Shown: positions 1-11,870, counted from the stretch's first letter. The stretch: 64,000 nucleotides of DNA from Pohlia nutans (GCA_022496805.1 CM040087.1:14901501-14965500); one strand, 5' to 3'. Made by a program: numbers and translations. The notes: generated by a model from the letters alone, not told the origin.

Positions 1-124
1 CGGTGAAAGCAGTGTGAGAGTTTTGAAACTCGTCGTTTAGAATTGTGAGTTTGGTACAAGGCGATCGAGGCAGTTTGGCTGAGAGATTCTGGTTATTTTT
101 GGCGTGTCAGATCTGAGGTTTTAA

Positions 125-2901
125 TGGAAGAAACGGGTGGAATTTGGCAGGGGGTCATTGGAACGCAGACTGGCGGATGGCTATGTCGCGGAGGAGGAGC
201 AAAGCAATAATTACAACGAGTATAACTCAGGGGGCTCACAGGGGAGCCACCAGCGCGCGGCGGTGGAGTTCGTGATGGAGCTCGCGGGCAAGCACACGGT
301 GCCTGTCACGGAGAAGATTGCAGGCTGCCAATCTCTCTTGCACGCCGACGAGATTCCCGTGCCCATGTTCAGTGTCGACCTCGACATGCGTTGCGTACTC
401 TGGAATAAGTGAGTACAGGCTCACCGTCACCCTTATTCCACCGAGACACGGAACGCCCTGTCTGTCTGTCTGTCTGTCTGTCTGTGGGGATGTTTACTTC
501 CAGGATTTGTAAATCGGCCATTGGTGATCAATGGATCAACCTGTGACAATCAAGTGCTAGAGCCCGATCTCCGAATGCTTTGCCACCCTCTAACAATAAG
601 AGAGAAGATCAAGCTATAGCAGTTCTCATGGGATTCAGCAAGTGCGTCAACTCTTGTGCGGATGTTTTTTGGTCCTCTCTTACGGACTTGACTCCTGAAT
701 CGGTTGTTGAATCCCGTGAGAACTGCTACAGCTCGATCTTCTCTCTTTCTCTCTGAGAATGCTTTGTTACTGTAGGCCCTCTTCACCCAGAAGTATTACA
801 GCTTTGACTCCTGAAGCGTTAGCCGAATCCCGTGACTAGTGTTAGAGCTTGATCTGCTCTTCGTTTGTGAATGCTTTTTTACCCTCTCGAACGAACACCA
901 ACTGCTACAGTGGTTGTTGAATCCCGTGGCAAATGCTACAGCTTGATCTTCTCTGTGAATGCTTTATTACCCTCTGTAGAAGACTTGATTCATTCCCCAG
1001 AATCATGTAACAAGCGCTGTAGTCTTCAGGAGCTTCTCTTTCTGTGTTACCCTCTCCACCTAGAAGTAGTATAGCTTTGACTCCTCCGAAGCGTTTGCTG
1101 AATTCTGTGTTAAGTGCTGATTGAGCTTTGAGTCCTGGGTATTGACATGGCTGGGTGTGGGCTACAGACGTGCGGCGGACATGACCGGGTGGTCAGAGTC
1201 GGAGATTTTCGCGATGCCGAGGTTTCACAACTCGATCTTCAGCAGCAACAGCAATAGCACTAGCCAGGACTCCTCGCCGCCCAAGGATTTGACGGAGGAG
1301 ATTCTGAAAGGTGCATTTGATGGCCTGAGTCTTCCTAGTTCTTCACCTCAGGAAGTCTGGAACTTGAGGACCAAGTGGGGTCAGGACTTGAAGGTTCTTG
1401 TCGTTGCGAGTCCTCGCACTGATGCCAAGGGGGTCTCGGGCGCGCTCTGTGTCATTATGCCTCTGGGCGCACCTCCTCCTGTTGTCAAACCACCCGTGGA
1501 TCATTGCAATGTCAAGTCGATGGACGTCGAACTGTCAAGTCAATTGGATCTCGAAGGTGGGGGAATGCAAAAAAAAGTAAAATCAAAATCAAAAACTGCG
1601 TTGTCTTGTCTATCAACACTACTAGTCCACAATGAATGACAGATCAGTCGTAGAATCCCAGATTTCTTCACACCATCAATTCAGTATTTGCAGTAACAAA
1701 GCCGTGTGCTCATGTTTCGTTTTGTTTTTCTGTGGAGCAGAGGATCAATTGAGCGACGACGGCGTGGACCAGTTCCTGTCAGCATTGGACTCGCCGCTGT
1801 CCGAGCGGGGTGCGAATTCCATGGAGATTTTCGCCGCGCAGAGGAGCATTTTCGCCGACCAAGCCAACATGGAAGGGACGTCCGTGTGCTCTCAAGAGTG
1901 GTGCAAGAGTGATCAAGGCTCGCAGTCCCGGGCGCAGGAGGCCAGCAGCCTTGCCCGTGCCCGGGTGATGGTGGTGGATCCACGGCAGCGCGGCCGCAAG
2001 TCCCTCACCCTTTTACTCGAGCGCTGCGGCTTCGAAGTTTCGTGTGCGTGCAGTGCAACTGAAGCTTTGTGGCGCTTCGAGCAGAGCTTGCACGACCCCG
2101 ACGCATTCTCCATGATCTTCATCAGCCTGTCTCTTGCGCGCGCTGACAATTACGACCTCATCCACGAGCTTCGGTGCATGGAGCAGGCCGAATGCAACCC
2201 CGCCCTCATTGTTGCTGTTACCGATCTTGACAGGTTTGCACCACTCCCAAGGCTCCGTCGCCTTTTCTTCTATCTGCAATTCTTGCTCAATTACATGTTA
2301 TTGTTTACTCCCTCCGTCCCAAAGTTAGTCATGTTTGAAAGTGCTTTTTTAAGTAGGTCAAAAAAATGCTTCCTTGTGGCTAATTTTATTTAGGTTGCAA
2401 TGAACACATGCAATGTTCTTCAATCGTTCTAGTGACATAATTTGGAACCTTTTTAAATCATGTTCCTTACAATATGATCAATGAAATTGGCTCAAAGAAA
2501 TACCAAGCAAACAAGTTGGACAATAACTTTGGGACGGAGGGAGTATATTTCAATGGCTCAGACTAACTAGTCCTTCGCTTATACACTAATTTCTTCAATA
2601 TAGATGTTACTGATCTTGACATGTATGCACTCATTTTTCAATTCATTTTTCTTGCATTTTTCATTTTCCTGAATCTTATGTGTGGTCTGCCTTTTGTAGA
2701 TGGGATTTTTCAAATACGGATGGATTGAAGAAGAAGGACATGGCAGCAGGAGTGGATGAAGTCATAACCTGTCCATCACGAGTGCAGCAGCTTCGAGATA
2801 CATTGACGACATTGGGAGTACCAATTGATCATCTGGACTACAACAAATCACCTCGTGCTGTCTTCAGTTCCTGGAACAACACGCCGGTTCTAGCCAGATG
2901 A
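125..2901 (+). CDS. PAS domain plus pseudo-receiver protein (5' end uncertain)
   Basis: Four exons with GT-AG junctions and matching phases: up to 408, 1168-1556, 1741-2233 and 2700-2901 (stop TGA). The reading frame opens after a TAA at 122-124. No ATG lies in frame before the PAS domain, so the true start is in an unseen upstream exon or this copy is damaged. Counting from codon 137 gives 451 residues. A PAS-like domain runs over about residues 68-215, with PMFSVDLD and MTGWSESEIF like the core of phytochrome-type PAS folds. After an acidic, Gln- and Ser-rich linker comes a receiver-like domain (about 294-425) starting ARVMVVDP. The phospho-acceptor Asp aligns with Ser349 (FISLSL) and the conserved Lys with Cys (ITCPSR), so phosphotransfer is unlikely. 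A role as a signal-sensing protein is inferred; I do not recognise a named gene. An open stretch of 48 codons at 3498-3644 after a possible acceptor could be an alternative last exon, with low support. Confidence 0.75.
148..205 (+). other. Segment resembling exon 2 of the NDR kinase gene in this window
   Basis: The encoded SLERRLADGYVAEEEQ resembles SLERKLADADVTEEEQ from the N-terminal regulatory region of the NDR kinase on the minus strand (23118-22944). At DNA level, 54 aligned bases differ at about 12 positions by my manual count. The match starts just after the kinase gene's splice acceptor point and fades beyond the EEEQ motif. It is in frame with the PAS domain downstream. Confidence 0.6.
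459..484. repeat. (TCTG)n microsatellite in intron 1
   Basis: Six tandem TCTG units, about 50 bases after the exon 1 donor of the PAS gene. Confidence 0.95.
555..1115. repeat. Degenerate tandem repeats filling intron 1
   Basis: Phrases such as GAATGCTTTGTTACCCTCT, TTGAATCCCGTG and CTACAGCTTGATCTTCTC recur about every 100 bases, each time diverged. They fill most of the 759-base first intron of the PAS gene. This looks like local tandem amplification of intron sequence. I see no coding potential. Confidence 0.7.
2306..2545. mobile_element. Stowaway-type MITE in intron 3 of the PAS gene
   Basis: TA is followed by CTCCCTCCGTCCCAAAGTTA, and the far end reads TTTGGGACGGAGGGAG followed by TA. The terminal inverted repeats and TA duplication are diagnostic of Stowaway MITEs of the Tc1/mariner superfamily. 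It is about 236 bp long and lies wholly within the intron. Confidence 0.93.
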
Positions 2902-4239
2902 GGTGACTCCTCTGTAGACTGTCAATTTTTTTTTTTCAATAAGTGCATGATAGTTTTTTTTAATGTCTTCTTTTTTAGTTTAGTTTCATACGCTTACAAT
3001 TCCCTCTGGTTCCTTCCATCTTTTAAGCGAAGTATCCGGTCCAGGTGGAGCCTAGCTTTTTTATGTGGAACTGATCAGTTCCCATACAAAATTTTAGAGG
3101 CAGGCCTCTTGGGCAATAGAGTTGGAAGCTTTCGGTTTGTGTGCTGCAACTTAAGACGTAACCCTGATGTTGGGCTGTACATCAATTGCCAGCTTGCTTT
3201 TAACAACTCTAAAGTAATGATGTATCCCTGAGTAGGGATGGTCATTGTTTGGGGCCATGTACAAGAACCTAAATTTTTACCGCGGATGACCATAGTGTTA
3301 TGGTCCTCCCTTTTGTGTATTACCTTACACAACAACAACAAAACAATTGTCTTCGCTCTAATCGATGACCAATACAATCAATGTAAGGCCTCCAATGTTT
3401 GGCCTTCATACCAACTTCACTGTAGGCTTGTTGTCTCTTATTGCCATGTTATCCTGTGTCTCTTTCAGTTGGATAAGTTTGATACGGATATAACAGATCA
3501 CTCAGACTGAACAGGCACCTTTGCCAGCAAGCAAACCTCCACATGGTCAACCTACTGTTAGCAGAGGCTGCATTGGACTAATTAATGCTTATTTTAACCA
3601 GGAAAGTGATGTCCGTCTTGGTTCATCAATGCAATTGATGTAAGTTATTGGATGTTTGAGTGTTGTGCAAGGAAACTGTTCAGCCAGTGCAGGATGCTAG
3701 ACTCACCAAACCTTGGAATGTTCCAATTATTTTGCATTTTAAAACTGATTGCAATGCACTGTGTAGTGCAGTAATTGACATTGGAAATGGCGCTCTGGAA
3801 TGCTCCTTGGGAATGACAACTCTCCATGAATTTTAAATGTGTTAACTCATTCTCGGACTTCCCAGTATTGCTAACTAGAAAATGCTAACAAAATTTGCCT
3901 CCCTTATACCCGCGGTATTTATACCCCCTTTTGTTAATTTGACCATCATAAATGTTGCAACATCCAATAAAGAAGTGGCACCCTTTGAAAGAATGAAGAG
4001 TTGTCTGTACACCTTGATGTTTGAGTGTATGTATGTGAACACCTTGTCACTTGATAAGAACTCAGACACACAAATCAAAGACCATTGTTACATATTTTCA
4101 TCCTATGTGAAGATCAAAATATAATAAGAACTCAGACACACAACTCAAAGCACCATTGATTCATATTTTCATATTATAGGAGTGTTATTTTATATGTGTT
4201 AATTCTTGTAAGTCCTTTTCTATTTGTTCATGTGTTAAC
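2902..4239. other. 3' flank of the PAS gene, no firm gene
   Basis: The downstream transcribed region is probably in the first few hundred bases. An open frame at 3498-3644, after CAG, encodes PLPASKPPHGQPTV and similar and ends at TAA; it might be an alternative terminal exon. A direct duplication of about 70 bases lies at 4055-4190 (AAGAACTCAGACACACAA twice). Otherwise I see only AT-rich sequence. Confidence 0.4.
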
Positions 4240-4450
4240 ACTACTTGGTAATAGTTCATGTGATACTAATTCCAAATACATGCTCTATTTCAAAATCATG
4301 AAATTGGTGAAGGCTGAAATTTTTATTGTGTGGCTAAAATCTTCATTTCGTACCAGTTTTACATTTTAGTGTCACCTTCACTAATTACCCTCTCTCACTA
4401 TAAACTCACATGCACTATTAGCAATAAGCAATGTACAGTAAATAGTAAGG
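4240..4450. repeat. Dispersed repeat O, copy 1
   Basis: Shared with 31630-31815; both carry ACATTTTAGTGTCACCTTC and ACTAATTACCCTC, followed by a short run of CTCACTAT phrases. No terminal repeats or coding sequence are seen. Confidence 0.7.
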
Positions 4451-4579
4451 AATTCCTACTCTGAACAATAACACTTATAGAGGGTTTTGTATTTGAGTAA
4501 TTAGGGTTGTCATATTTGAATACATGAGATAGATCATATGATAAGTATAGGATGATATTTATATATAGGCGTTGAAAGA

Positions 4580-5537
4580 TTAACCCCTAAAACGTCCCAG
4601 CGTCCAACAATTGGATCATGTATAGATTACAAAAGTGGTTTATGTCAAGTTTCAATCTTAGTTCAAAAAGTGAGACCTTAAACATGATTTTCCATAATAA
4701 GAAGAATCAAATAGTGAAAACCATACCCTCTTGTAGTGCATGTTATTCCAATTTCATTACAATTTTTAAATTTAATGTTAATTTTGGATTTTTAATTGAA
4801 TTTCAAGAGAAAACCTTGCAAAATTAATTAAAAAATATTAATAATAAATATGATGAATCCAACCGTATAGATATTATCTTCACATTGTCATTTATAACCC
4901 TTTAACGTCCCGATTCAACACTGTTTTCAAAGATTTGTTATAAAATGGTTGATGAAAAACGAAAATGGAGTTGATGTACAAAACAAAGTTGTAAATGTCA
5001 ATGTGTAGATAACATTTGTACGGTTGGATTCATCATATTTATTATTAATATTTTTAAAGTAATTTTGCAAGGTTTTCTCTTGAAATTCAATTAAAAATCC
5101 AAAATTAACACAAAAAAATTTAAAAATATTGTAATGAAATTAGAATGACATGCACTACGAGATGGTATGGTTTCCATTATTTGATTCTACTTACTATGGA
5201 AAATCATATTTAAGGTCTTTCTTTTTGAACTAAGATTGAAACTTGACATTAATCACTTTTGTAATTTTTCAAAAATTCACATTATCTTATTTGGAAGATC
5301 CATACCGTACAAATGGTATTCAACTAGCACAAAAATGAAAAAAAATAAAAAATGGATGAAAAACATCCGGTACCTACAGAAATCGAGCTGCTGAAATTCA
5401 TCCGGCGTCCAGATTCTAGACGCCGGCGCGCTAAAGGGATAACTTTGCTTTGTACATAAACTCCATTTCAATTTTTCATCAAACATTTTATAACGAATCT
5501 TTGAAAACAGTGTTGAATCGGGACCTTAAAGGGTTAA
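4580..5537. mobile_element. TTAA element A0, a composite foldback
   Basis: Begins TTAACCCCTAAAACGTCCC and ends GGGACCTTAAAGGGTTAA. The interior is family A sequence in two opposed orientations: 4620-4890 and about 5010-5275 are reverse complements (for example AAACTTGACAT against ATGTCAAGTTT). The left end resembles family H and the right end is family A. This is either a nested insertion or a foldback rearrangement. Confidence 0.75.
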
Positions 5538-5695
5538 CAATTTTGAAAAACGGTAAATTGGACTAGAAGACAACCCCCACACTTTCTTAGGTGGGACCAT
5601 TTTCATTTGAAATTAGGAACTAGGTGAAAAGCAGCGTTTGACTGAAAAGGAATAAAACTTGGTCCCACGAAGCTCCTTGCACGCGTAAGGGTTAA
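5534..5695 (-). mobile_element. TTAA element B0, truncated
   Basis: On the minus strand this starts TTAACCCTTACGCGTGCAAG and follows family B as far as the TTCAAAATTGTTAA motif. There it meets the end of A0 at a shared TTAA. Confidence 0.7.
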
Positions 5696-7585
5696 GTAAT
5701 TTCATATACAGTTGGTGACTTGTTTGAGGAAACTTGTTTGAGCCTGGAACACAAATTTCAAGGTGGCAGATTGACTAGTGCAATAAATTACGATAAAATT
5801 ATCTGCCTAGAGAATCAGGACAAATCATCAAGTCAATAAAAGAGACTCTCAAGCTAATCCGTGTCCAGCCAGCAACTGAATAGCTTGACCTGTGCTCAGT
5901 CAACAAATTCGTTGCGAGCTTCCCTATCCTGATTAGAAGCCGTACTACTACTACTGCCGATACATACAGACATACATCCATACATGCAAGGTGAAACTTA
6001 TCTATCCAAGTGTTCCAACAATCCAAGGCTCCTTATTCTCGGGCTCGTACAAATGTGAGAAAGGGTTCCGGATTTCTCCTTGATGTGTTTCCACGACGTG
6101 TTCCCATAATTTAGTTGCCACCGCAAGTGATGGTGTTTTTGAAGTGATGTTTGACCTTTTTTTTTCCACGTATGCCCACCAAAATTATTCGTTTGCCAAG
6201 TGATGTGGTAGTTTGGTAGGGACTACACCATTTATTCGACATTATTTGAAGACACCTACATTAATGCCATTATTAGTCCCTTGAGCCATGGGTCTCTCAG
6301 TGGGACGTTAACAATTCATTTCAATGTGAGCCACTTCAATTGAGAAATGTAACCCTTAAAGAACCAAGAAACCCCTAGGGAAGTCATTGTCAAGAATTTA
6401 GATAACTATAAGAGAACAAATATAGGGTGTCTTTTATTCCTTTCAGATAAAAATTACAAATTTATAGAAGTAACATAGAGTGTTCTAAAACCAAATTGGA
6501 AAAATTATAGGAATATTTTTAGAATAATATGGAATATACCTTAAATATACTATACATAGTAGAGTATTCCAATTATTTCATAGCCCCTCATTAAATACTT
6601 TTTGTACGCTCATATGTACCCAAAATTTACACTAAATAACTTCCCTGAGAAGAAACCTGAATTGGGTTTCATGCTTTTTTGTAGCAGTTTTCAGCAAGTC
6701 CTATGTGGACTTCCTTTTATTTTTCTTATCAACACATGTTGAATGTTTTTCATAGGATCCATTGATATAAAATTTGGTCACATTTTTCACAATATGATTC
6801 ATTTAATTTTTCATTTAAAACCATGAATAATTGGTTTTTGAAAGGTTAGGGTGTTTTGGATATCTATACTATTTAACATATTAGTAAACAAAGACCCTTG
6901 CAAGTCTATGAACATTACGTATATCTACATCAATTGAAAGACCCATGTTATTTTAGATTTTAAGTATAATTATTTTGGGTTTATTTAATCAAACACCACA
7001 TTATTTGATAACCTACACTACTTAGAATAAATAGTGGAGTCAAATCATTTGATGCTTGACATGTTTGAAGTTGAACAATGGTTGAAGAGGTTCACCTCAT
7101 TTGAAACACTATTTAGAACAAAATCCAAAATTTTAACTCCACAAATTCTCACTTTGATGATGTGCTATTCTAATAACTTGAATTACGACAGGTGGATGAA
7201 TGTTGTCTGTGCAAAACAATTGTTCGAATTTTGAACAAGAATTGTATGTGAATGAATGTTGTTGGTGAAAAATAATTGTGGGTCATTTTGTGATGGTGAT
7301 TGGTAAAGTGCAAAAGGATATTTAAAAACAAGTGGCTAGTCGCGTAGTTTCTGCCTTCGTATTTACCCTAGATTTACTTTTACATCGTGTTTGCACCCTT
7401 TAGCCATGTAACTCCTTAAAAACAGAGCGTTTCCATAGTCTCTCCCCTGGAAGGGCAGAGACAAAAATTCCATAGTAGTATTGAGGGTTCAAATTTAATA
7501 TCGGTCTTTGAGAATACTATGGTGTACCATGGTGTAAGGTCCAAAGTTCCAAACTTATATTCTATACCTTTTACAAGACTCTAAC
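5696..7585. other. Spacer without recognisable gene
   Basis: AT-rich sequence. A TAACCCTTAAAGAACCAAG near 6350 resembles the left end of the family M element but is not followed by its body. No coding sequence or RNA gene is recognised. Confidence 0.5.
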
Positions 7586-7819
7586 TTAACCCTTGAACAT
7601 CCCATCGGTATAGTATATACGATGTCTTATGATTAGGATTTGCCACCAACAAAAAAAATCTAAATTGGGATCTCAATAACTCACTAGAACCACGTTGATC
7701 TAAAATCCAACTTCTTTTTTGAATTGAAACCCATTAAAGGTGTGGATTTATTCCAAATACAACCAAAATACACCGTCTTGTACTGGCCGCAAAGGCACAT
7801 TCAAAGGTTTAGGGGTTAA
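7586..7819 (-). mobile_element. TTAA element J2
   Basis: About 230 bp, TTAACCCTTGAACATCC to AGGTTTAGGGGTTAA. It is inverted relative to J1 (16210-16443) and J3 (41652-41882), sharing the motif for TTTGAATTGAAACCCATT and the TACACCG region. Confidence 0.8.
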
Positions 7820-7929
7820 AATAAAATAAAACTACATTTTGCAGAGGTATAAATTTTCGTGCATTTTTATTCAAGAATTCAAGAGTCATTTTGTTTTTTT
7901 TCTCTTTGTATTTTTGTTTTTGAAGGACG

Positions 7930-8417
7930 ATAACCCCTAAATAATAAAGGGGGTAAGGGCAAAACCTAAACGTGTTATAAAATGTTACTTCTGCAACTTT
8001 GATAACGTTTGGTTCAGAAGAAAATAAATAAGAAGCACAATGTTTAGTAAATATCCATAAGGTCAAACTTTCAAAAAATTGTTTTAGATACTCATTAAAT
8101 GAATTTAGAAGCATTTACCATTTAATATTCACCCTAATTACAAATTATTATTTTTGGAATTTGAAACTCGGTATGGTTGGTTAAAACTAAACATTCTATT
8201 CTAAAATTGAAAATAGAAAATTTCAAAGGAGAAAACATAATTAGTTTCCTAAAATAGTAAATTTTATAACACTAGGAAAATATTGAAGTCTTTGTCTTTG
8301 AAAATTCTCCTCAATGGAGTTCAACTGGGATTGACATGATATGAATTGGATTGGAAGATGTATATACACTTCAAATGCTTCTATCTTGCAATCACAATGG
8401 TCCAACTTCACATGATC
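7930..8417 (+). mobile_element. TTAA element F2, right end lost
   Basis: Starts at a degenerate ATAACCCCTAAATAAT and follows family F (GTGTTATAAAATGTTACTTC). The right terminus CACTTAGGGGTTAA is missing. Confidence 0.65.
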
Positions 8418-8845
8418 CTAACTCCTAAACGCTCGAGGGGAGCCCCCCACCCAAAACTGCCTCAATTTCACAATAATTGTGCCTCAAGATTGGAATACAT
8501 AAGCTAATGGAACATGAATAAGAGAACACAATTCAGAAAATAAAAGAAGATAACATACTTCCAAACACAAGAAATACTGCATAGTACATGTGTTGTATTT
8601 GGAGTTGTGTTTGTAAGTACTTTCTGTATTTTGAAGTATTTGCAATATTTTGATGTTTTGTAGATAGGTATTTTAATAGCGCTTCACAATTCCAAATCAA
8701 GATTTTATTTCTGAAGTGTATGCGTCATATGAAGCTCCACATCTAAAGTTTAAACATTGATGTTTGATTTAGCGTAGATCTTACAGTAGGTTGCAAAAAT
8801 TTGCCTCACTGACCACAACGTGGTTGCGTGGGCTGTAAGGGTTAG
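8418..8845 (+). mobile_element. TTAA element D0, left end atypical
   Basis: From about 8490 this matches the interior of D1 (ACACAAGAAATACTGCATAG). It ends with CCACAACGTGGTTGC and GTAAGGGTTAG, the family D right end with TTAG in place of TTAA. The left end CTAACTCCTAAACGCTC is not that of D. Confidence 0.6.
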
Positions 8846-9654
8846 TCCTTTAGTGCCTAGGCTACTCTAGCTACGTGTAGTGGATTTCGGTAGCTTTTTC
8901 CACCGTGATTGATACTATCAGAAATAAAATGGATTCAATTAGAATGTAATCATACCATTGTATTCTCAACTGGAGTATAGACATTTTGCTACAATTAGAG
9001 AATCATCCAATGGTGGAATTGCAAGATTATAGTATGTCATTGAACCGTATAATGCACACTCAAAATGAGATTTTGGAGGGTGTATGACTTCAAAATCAAA
9101 TAGAATTTGAGTTAAATTCAAAAATGTAAGTGACGCAGTCAACCATGACCTATGTCAAGACCTCTCCATTGCAATCTTTCATATCAAGAACGCACTCAAA
9201 CATAAATATTGTGAATTTTATAAGTGAGAGTGACTTATCTATATACGATTTAGGACAAAAATTTATTTGTTAAAGAAATGAAAGGAGTTCGTACATTGAT
9301 CAAGATTGGAATACATACGTTAATGGAACATAAACAAGAGAACACAATCCCAAAAAATAAAGCAAGATAACAAACTTCCAAACACCATAAATACCGCATA
9401 GTACATGTGCTGTATTTTGTAAGTATTTACTCTATTTTCAAGTATTTGTAGTATTTTTGCAATTTGTTCATAGGTATTTTGATAGTCGCACAAATTCAAA
9501 TTGAAAAATTCTTTTTTTATATAGAAGATGTGTATTATAAATCTCCAACTCTGAACATCATAATTCAAAATCCAATTCATCAAGAATTCTCTGTTATTTT
9601 CATTTTTGATACTTCAGTGACCACAATGTGGTCAGCTAGGCACTAAAGGGTTAA
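8842..9654 (+). mobile_element. TTAA element D1
   Basis: TTAGTCCTTTAGTGCCTAGG at the left and CTAGGCACTAAAGGGTTAA at the right. It abuts D0 at a shared TTAG and B1 at a shared TTAA. Apparent minus-strand open frames inside it recur in D2-D4 with frame breaks and are not genes. Confidence 0.85.
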
Positions 9655-10712
9655 CCTTTAAGCGTGCAAGGAGCCCCATGGGGCCGTGTTTAATTATTTT
9701 TCTAGTCAAACGCTAATTTTTTCCCAGTTCCTAATTTCAAATGAAAATGGTCCCACCTAAGAAAGTGTGGGAGCTATCTTCTACTTTCTAGTTTGATTTA
9801 CGATTCTTCAAAATTGTTAATTTTTTTTTATAGCACTTTAACCCCTGAATGACAGAGTGGGTAAGGGAAAAACCTAGACGTGTTATAAAATGTTACTTCT
9901 GCAACTTTGATGAAGTTAGGTCCAAAAGAGAAAATGAGAAGCACGATGTTTAGTAATTATCCGTATGGTCAAAGTTCCAAAAATAGTTTTAGATACTCAT
10001 TTAATGAATTTAAGAGCATTTACTATTTAAAATTCACCAAAATAACATATTTTATTTTTAGAATTTGAAATTTGGTATGATTAGTTAAAACTAGAGATTC
10101 TATTCTAAAATTTTAAAAGGCAAAATTTTCAAATGACTGAACAACATTAGTTTCCCAAAATAGTAAGTTTTATAACACTAGGACAATATTGAGGTCTTTG
10201 TCTTTGAAAAATTCCTTCGTGAACTTCAATGTTGCAAATGAAATGTATCAAAAATCACTAGAACATGATCTTGACCTCCAATTTAAACAAAAAATCAAAA
10301 CTTGATAAATGTCATTTCTTGCCCATAGGCAATCGATGTTGTTTGGGCTGAAACCAGAAAAATGGTCGATTGGTCACTTAGGGGTTAAAGCTAAGAACCC
10401 TAATTCCAAAATACACTGTAGAAAAAAAAATTCAATTGAATTTCTTGTTATGTGAGATTCCACCTTCACCTTCTTGTTCATCACTATTATTTATGGTTTT
10501 CCTCAAAAAATCATAATATTTTAGGCATTTTTGTAATTATTATGACTACTATAAGAGAAAAACTTTTGAGAAATTCATTAAAAATAATTTTTAGTTACAT
10601 AATTACTAAAAAATTAGTGTAAACCGGTTTAACAATTAAATTATATAAAAAATACCCAATTTTTTATATATTAAATTATATAATAAATCGATGACTGACC
10701 CAGTCATCAACC
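9651..10712 (+). mobile_element. TTAA element B1, interrupted by F1
   Basis: Starts TTAACCTTTAAGCGTGCAAG and matches B2 and B3. The body is split at GCACTTTAA by element F1 and resumes with AGCTAAGAACCCTAATTCC at 10389. The right end is degenerate and ends near 10712. Confidence 0.8.
9838..10388 (+). mobile_element. TTAA element F1, nested in B1
   Basis: TTAACCCCTGAATGACAG to TTGGTCACTTAGGGGTTAA, 551 bp including both TTAA copies. It interrupts B1. The uninterrupted copies read CACTTTAAAGCTAAAAACCC (B3) and CTGTAAAGCTCAAAACCC (B2), so a single TTAA was duplicated on insertion. Confidence 0.92.
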
Positions 10713-11293
10713 TTTTAAATTTTAATTGATGACATCAACATCATTTATAGTGGATGGCCTATAAACCAATACTTTAAACTTTTCACGCAAATTTAGTACC
10801 AATAAAAAATTAGAAACTTTCAATGAACACATGTTGGATGGAGACATTGTTGGTTTATACTACACGTCGGTTATTGGGTTATTCACCTTATGAATTAACA
10901 CTGCTTTTAGCCTCTTGTTGACTTATGATTGGCCTTTTTCTTTGGTTTTTCCTTTTACTGTAAGTTTGGCTCAACATTTCACCATTCAGCTTCCTTTTGC
11001 CAGCCTATTATTGACTTATAATTCATCCTTGTTCCTGCATCACGAGTGGTCAGTTTTGGACCGGGATCTGATGGCTCAACGTCTCAACATTCAGCTTTCT
11101 TTTGCATTTGAGATATTTGTGTCTTTGCAATGATATTTTCACGGAGATGACGAATGGGAGTATGGAAGAATTTTTTCTCGTTTCCAGTATTATGGGATTT
11201 TTTTTAAAAACAACATAGCATTCTTAACATAACATTCTTCACATAACATTCAGTAGCTCTTGCAAGTATCATGCAGTTCTTTCGCGTGTTCCT
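10713..11293. other. Spacer, nothing recognised
   Basis: AT-rich sequence with two similar phrases, CAACATTTCACCATTCAGCTT and CAACGTCTCAACATTCAGC, about 120 bases apart. This hints at an old tandem duplication. No gene is seen. Confidence 0.45.
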
Positions 11294-11870
11294 TTAACCC
11301 CTAAACGTCCTCACCTATGTCCAGTTTAGGCAGTTTTGCAAAGATGCACTATAAAATGCAATTAATATGAATATTTAGAACTTGATGTATGAATAAAAGT
11401 TATACATTTTTAATTTTAGATTCTATCTATACAGTTAAATCTATGACTACTATCACTAATCTTTTTTTATAAATTTTGAAACATAAAATAAAAAATTACT
11501 TTGTAATTCAATTACGAATAAGATATTGACAATATGTGGATGAAATTTGTTGTGATGGGTTATAATGTAGTACTTTAGGTGTAGTGATTTTTGGAGAGTT
11601 TTTGGATGCTTGATTTTAATAGTTTTTTTTTTCATGAACACTTTTAGACCAAAATCTTCAAGATATTCGGTGAAACACTACAACACAAAATGAGGCATAA
11701 TTTTTTCAAAAATTATTTCCTTTTCGATCGGATCACACATACATGAAGTTAACTTCCCATAAAAAATTCAGTAAAAAAATCACACCACAAAAAGTGCATG
11801 ACGGATGAGAAAATATCGATGAAATCTGTACATCAGGCCAAAAACGCTTGCTTGGGTAGTTAGGGGTTAA
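11294..11870 (+). mobile_element. TTAA element E1
   Basis: TTAACCCCTAAACGTCCTCA to GGTAGTTAGGGGTTAA, 577 bp. Its interior is shared with E2 and E3 (AAAGATGCACTATAAAATGC, ACACATACATGAAGTTAACT). Confidence 0.92.

Noticed and set aside
11294..11310. TTAACCCCTAAACG motifs resembling telomere repeats
   Set aside because: They occur singly, not in tandem, and always at the ends of elements with an inverted partner.
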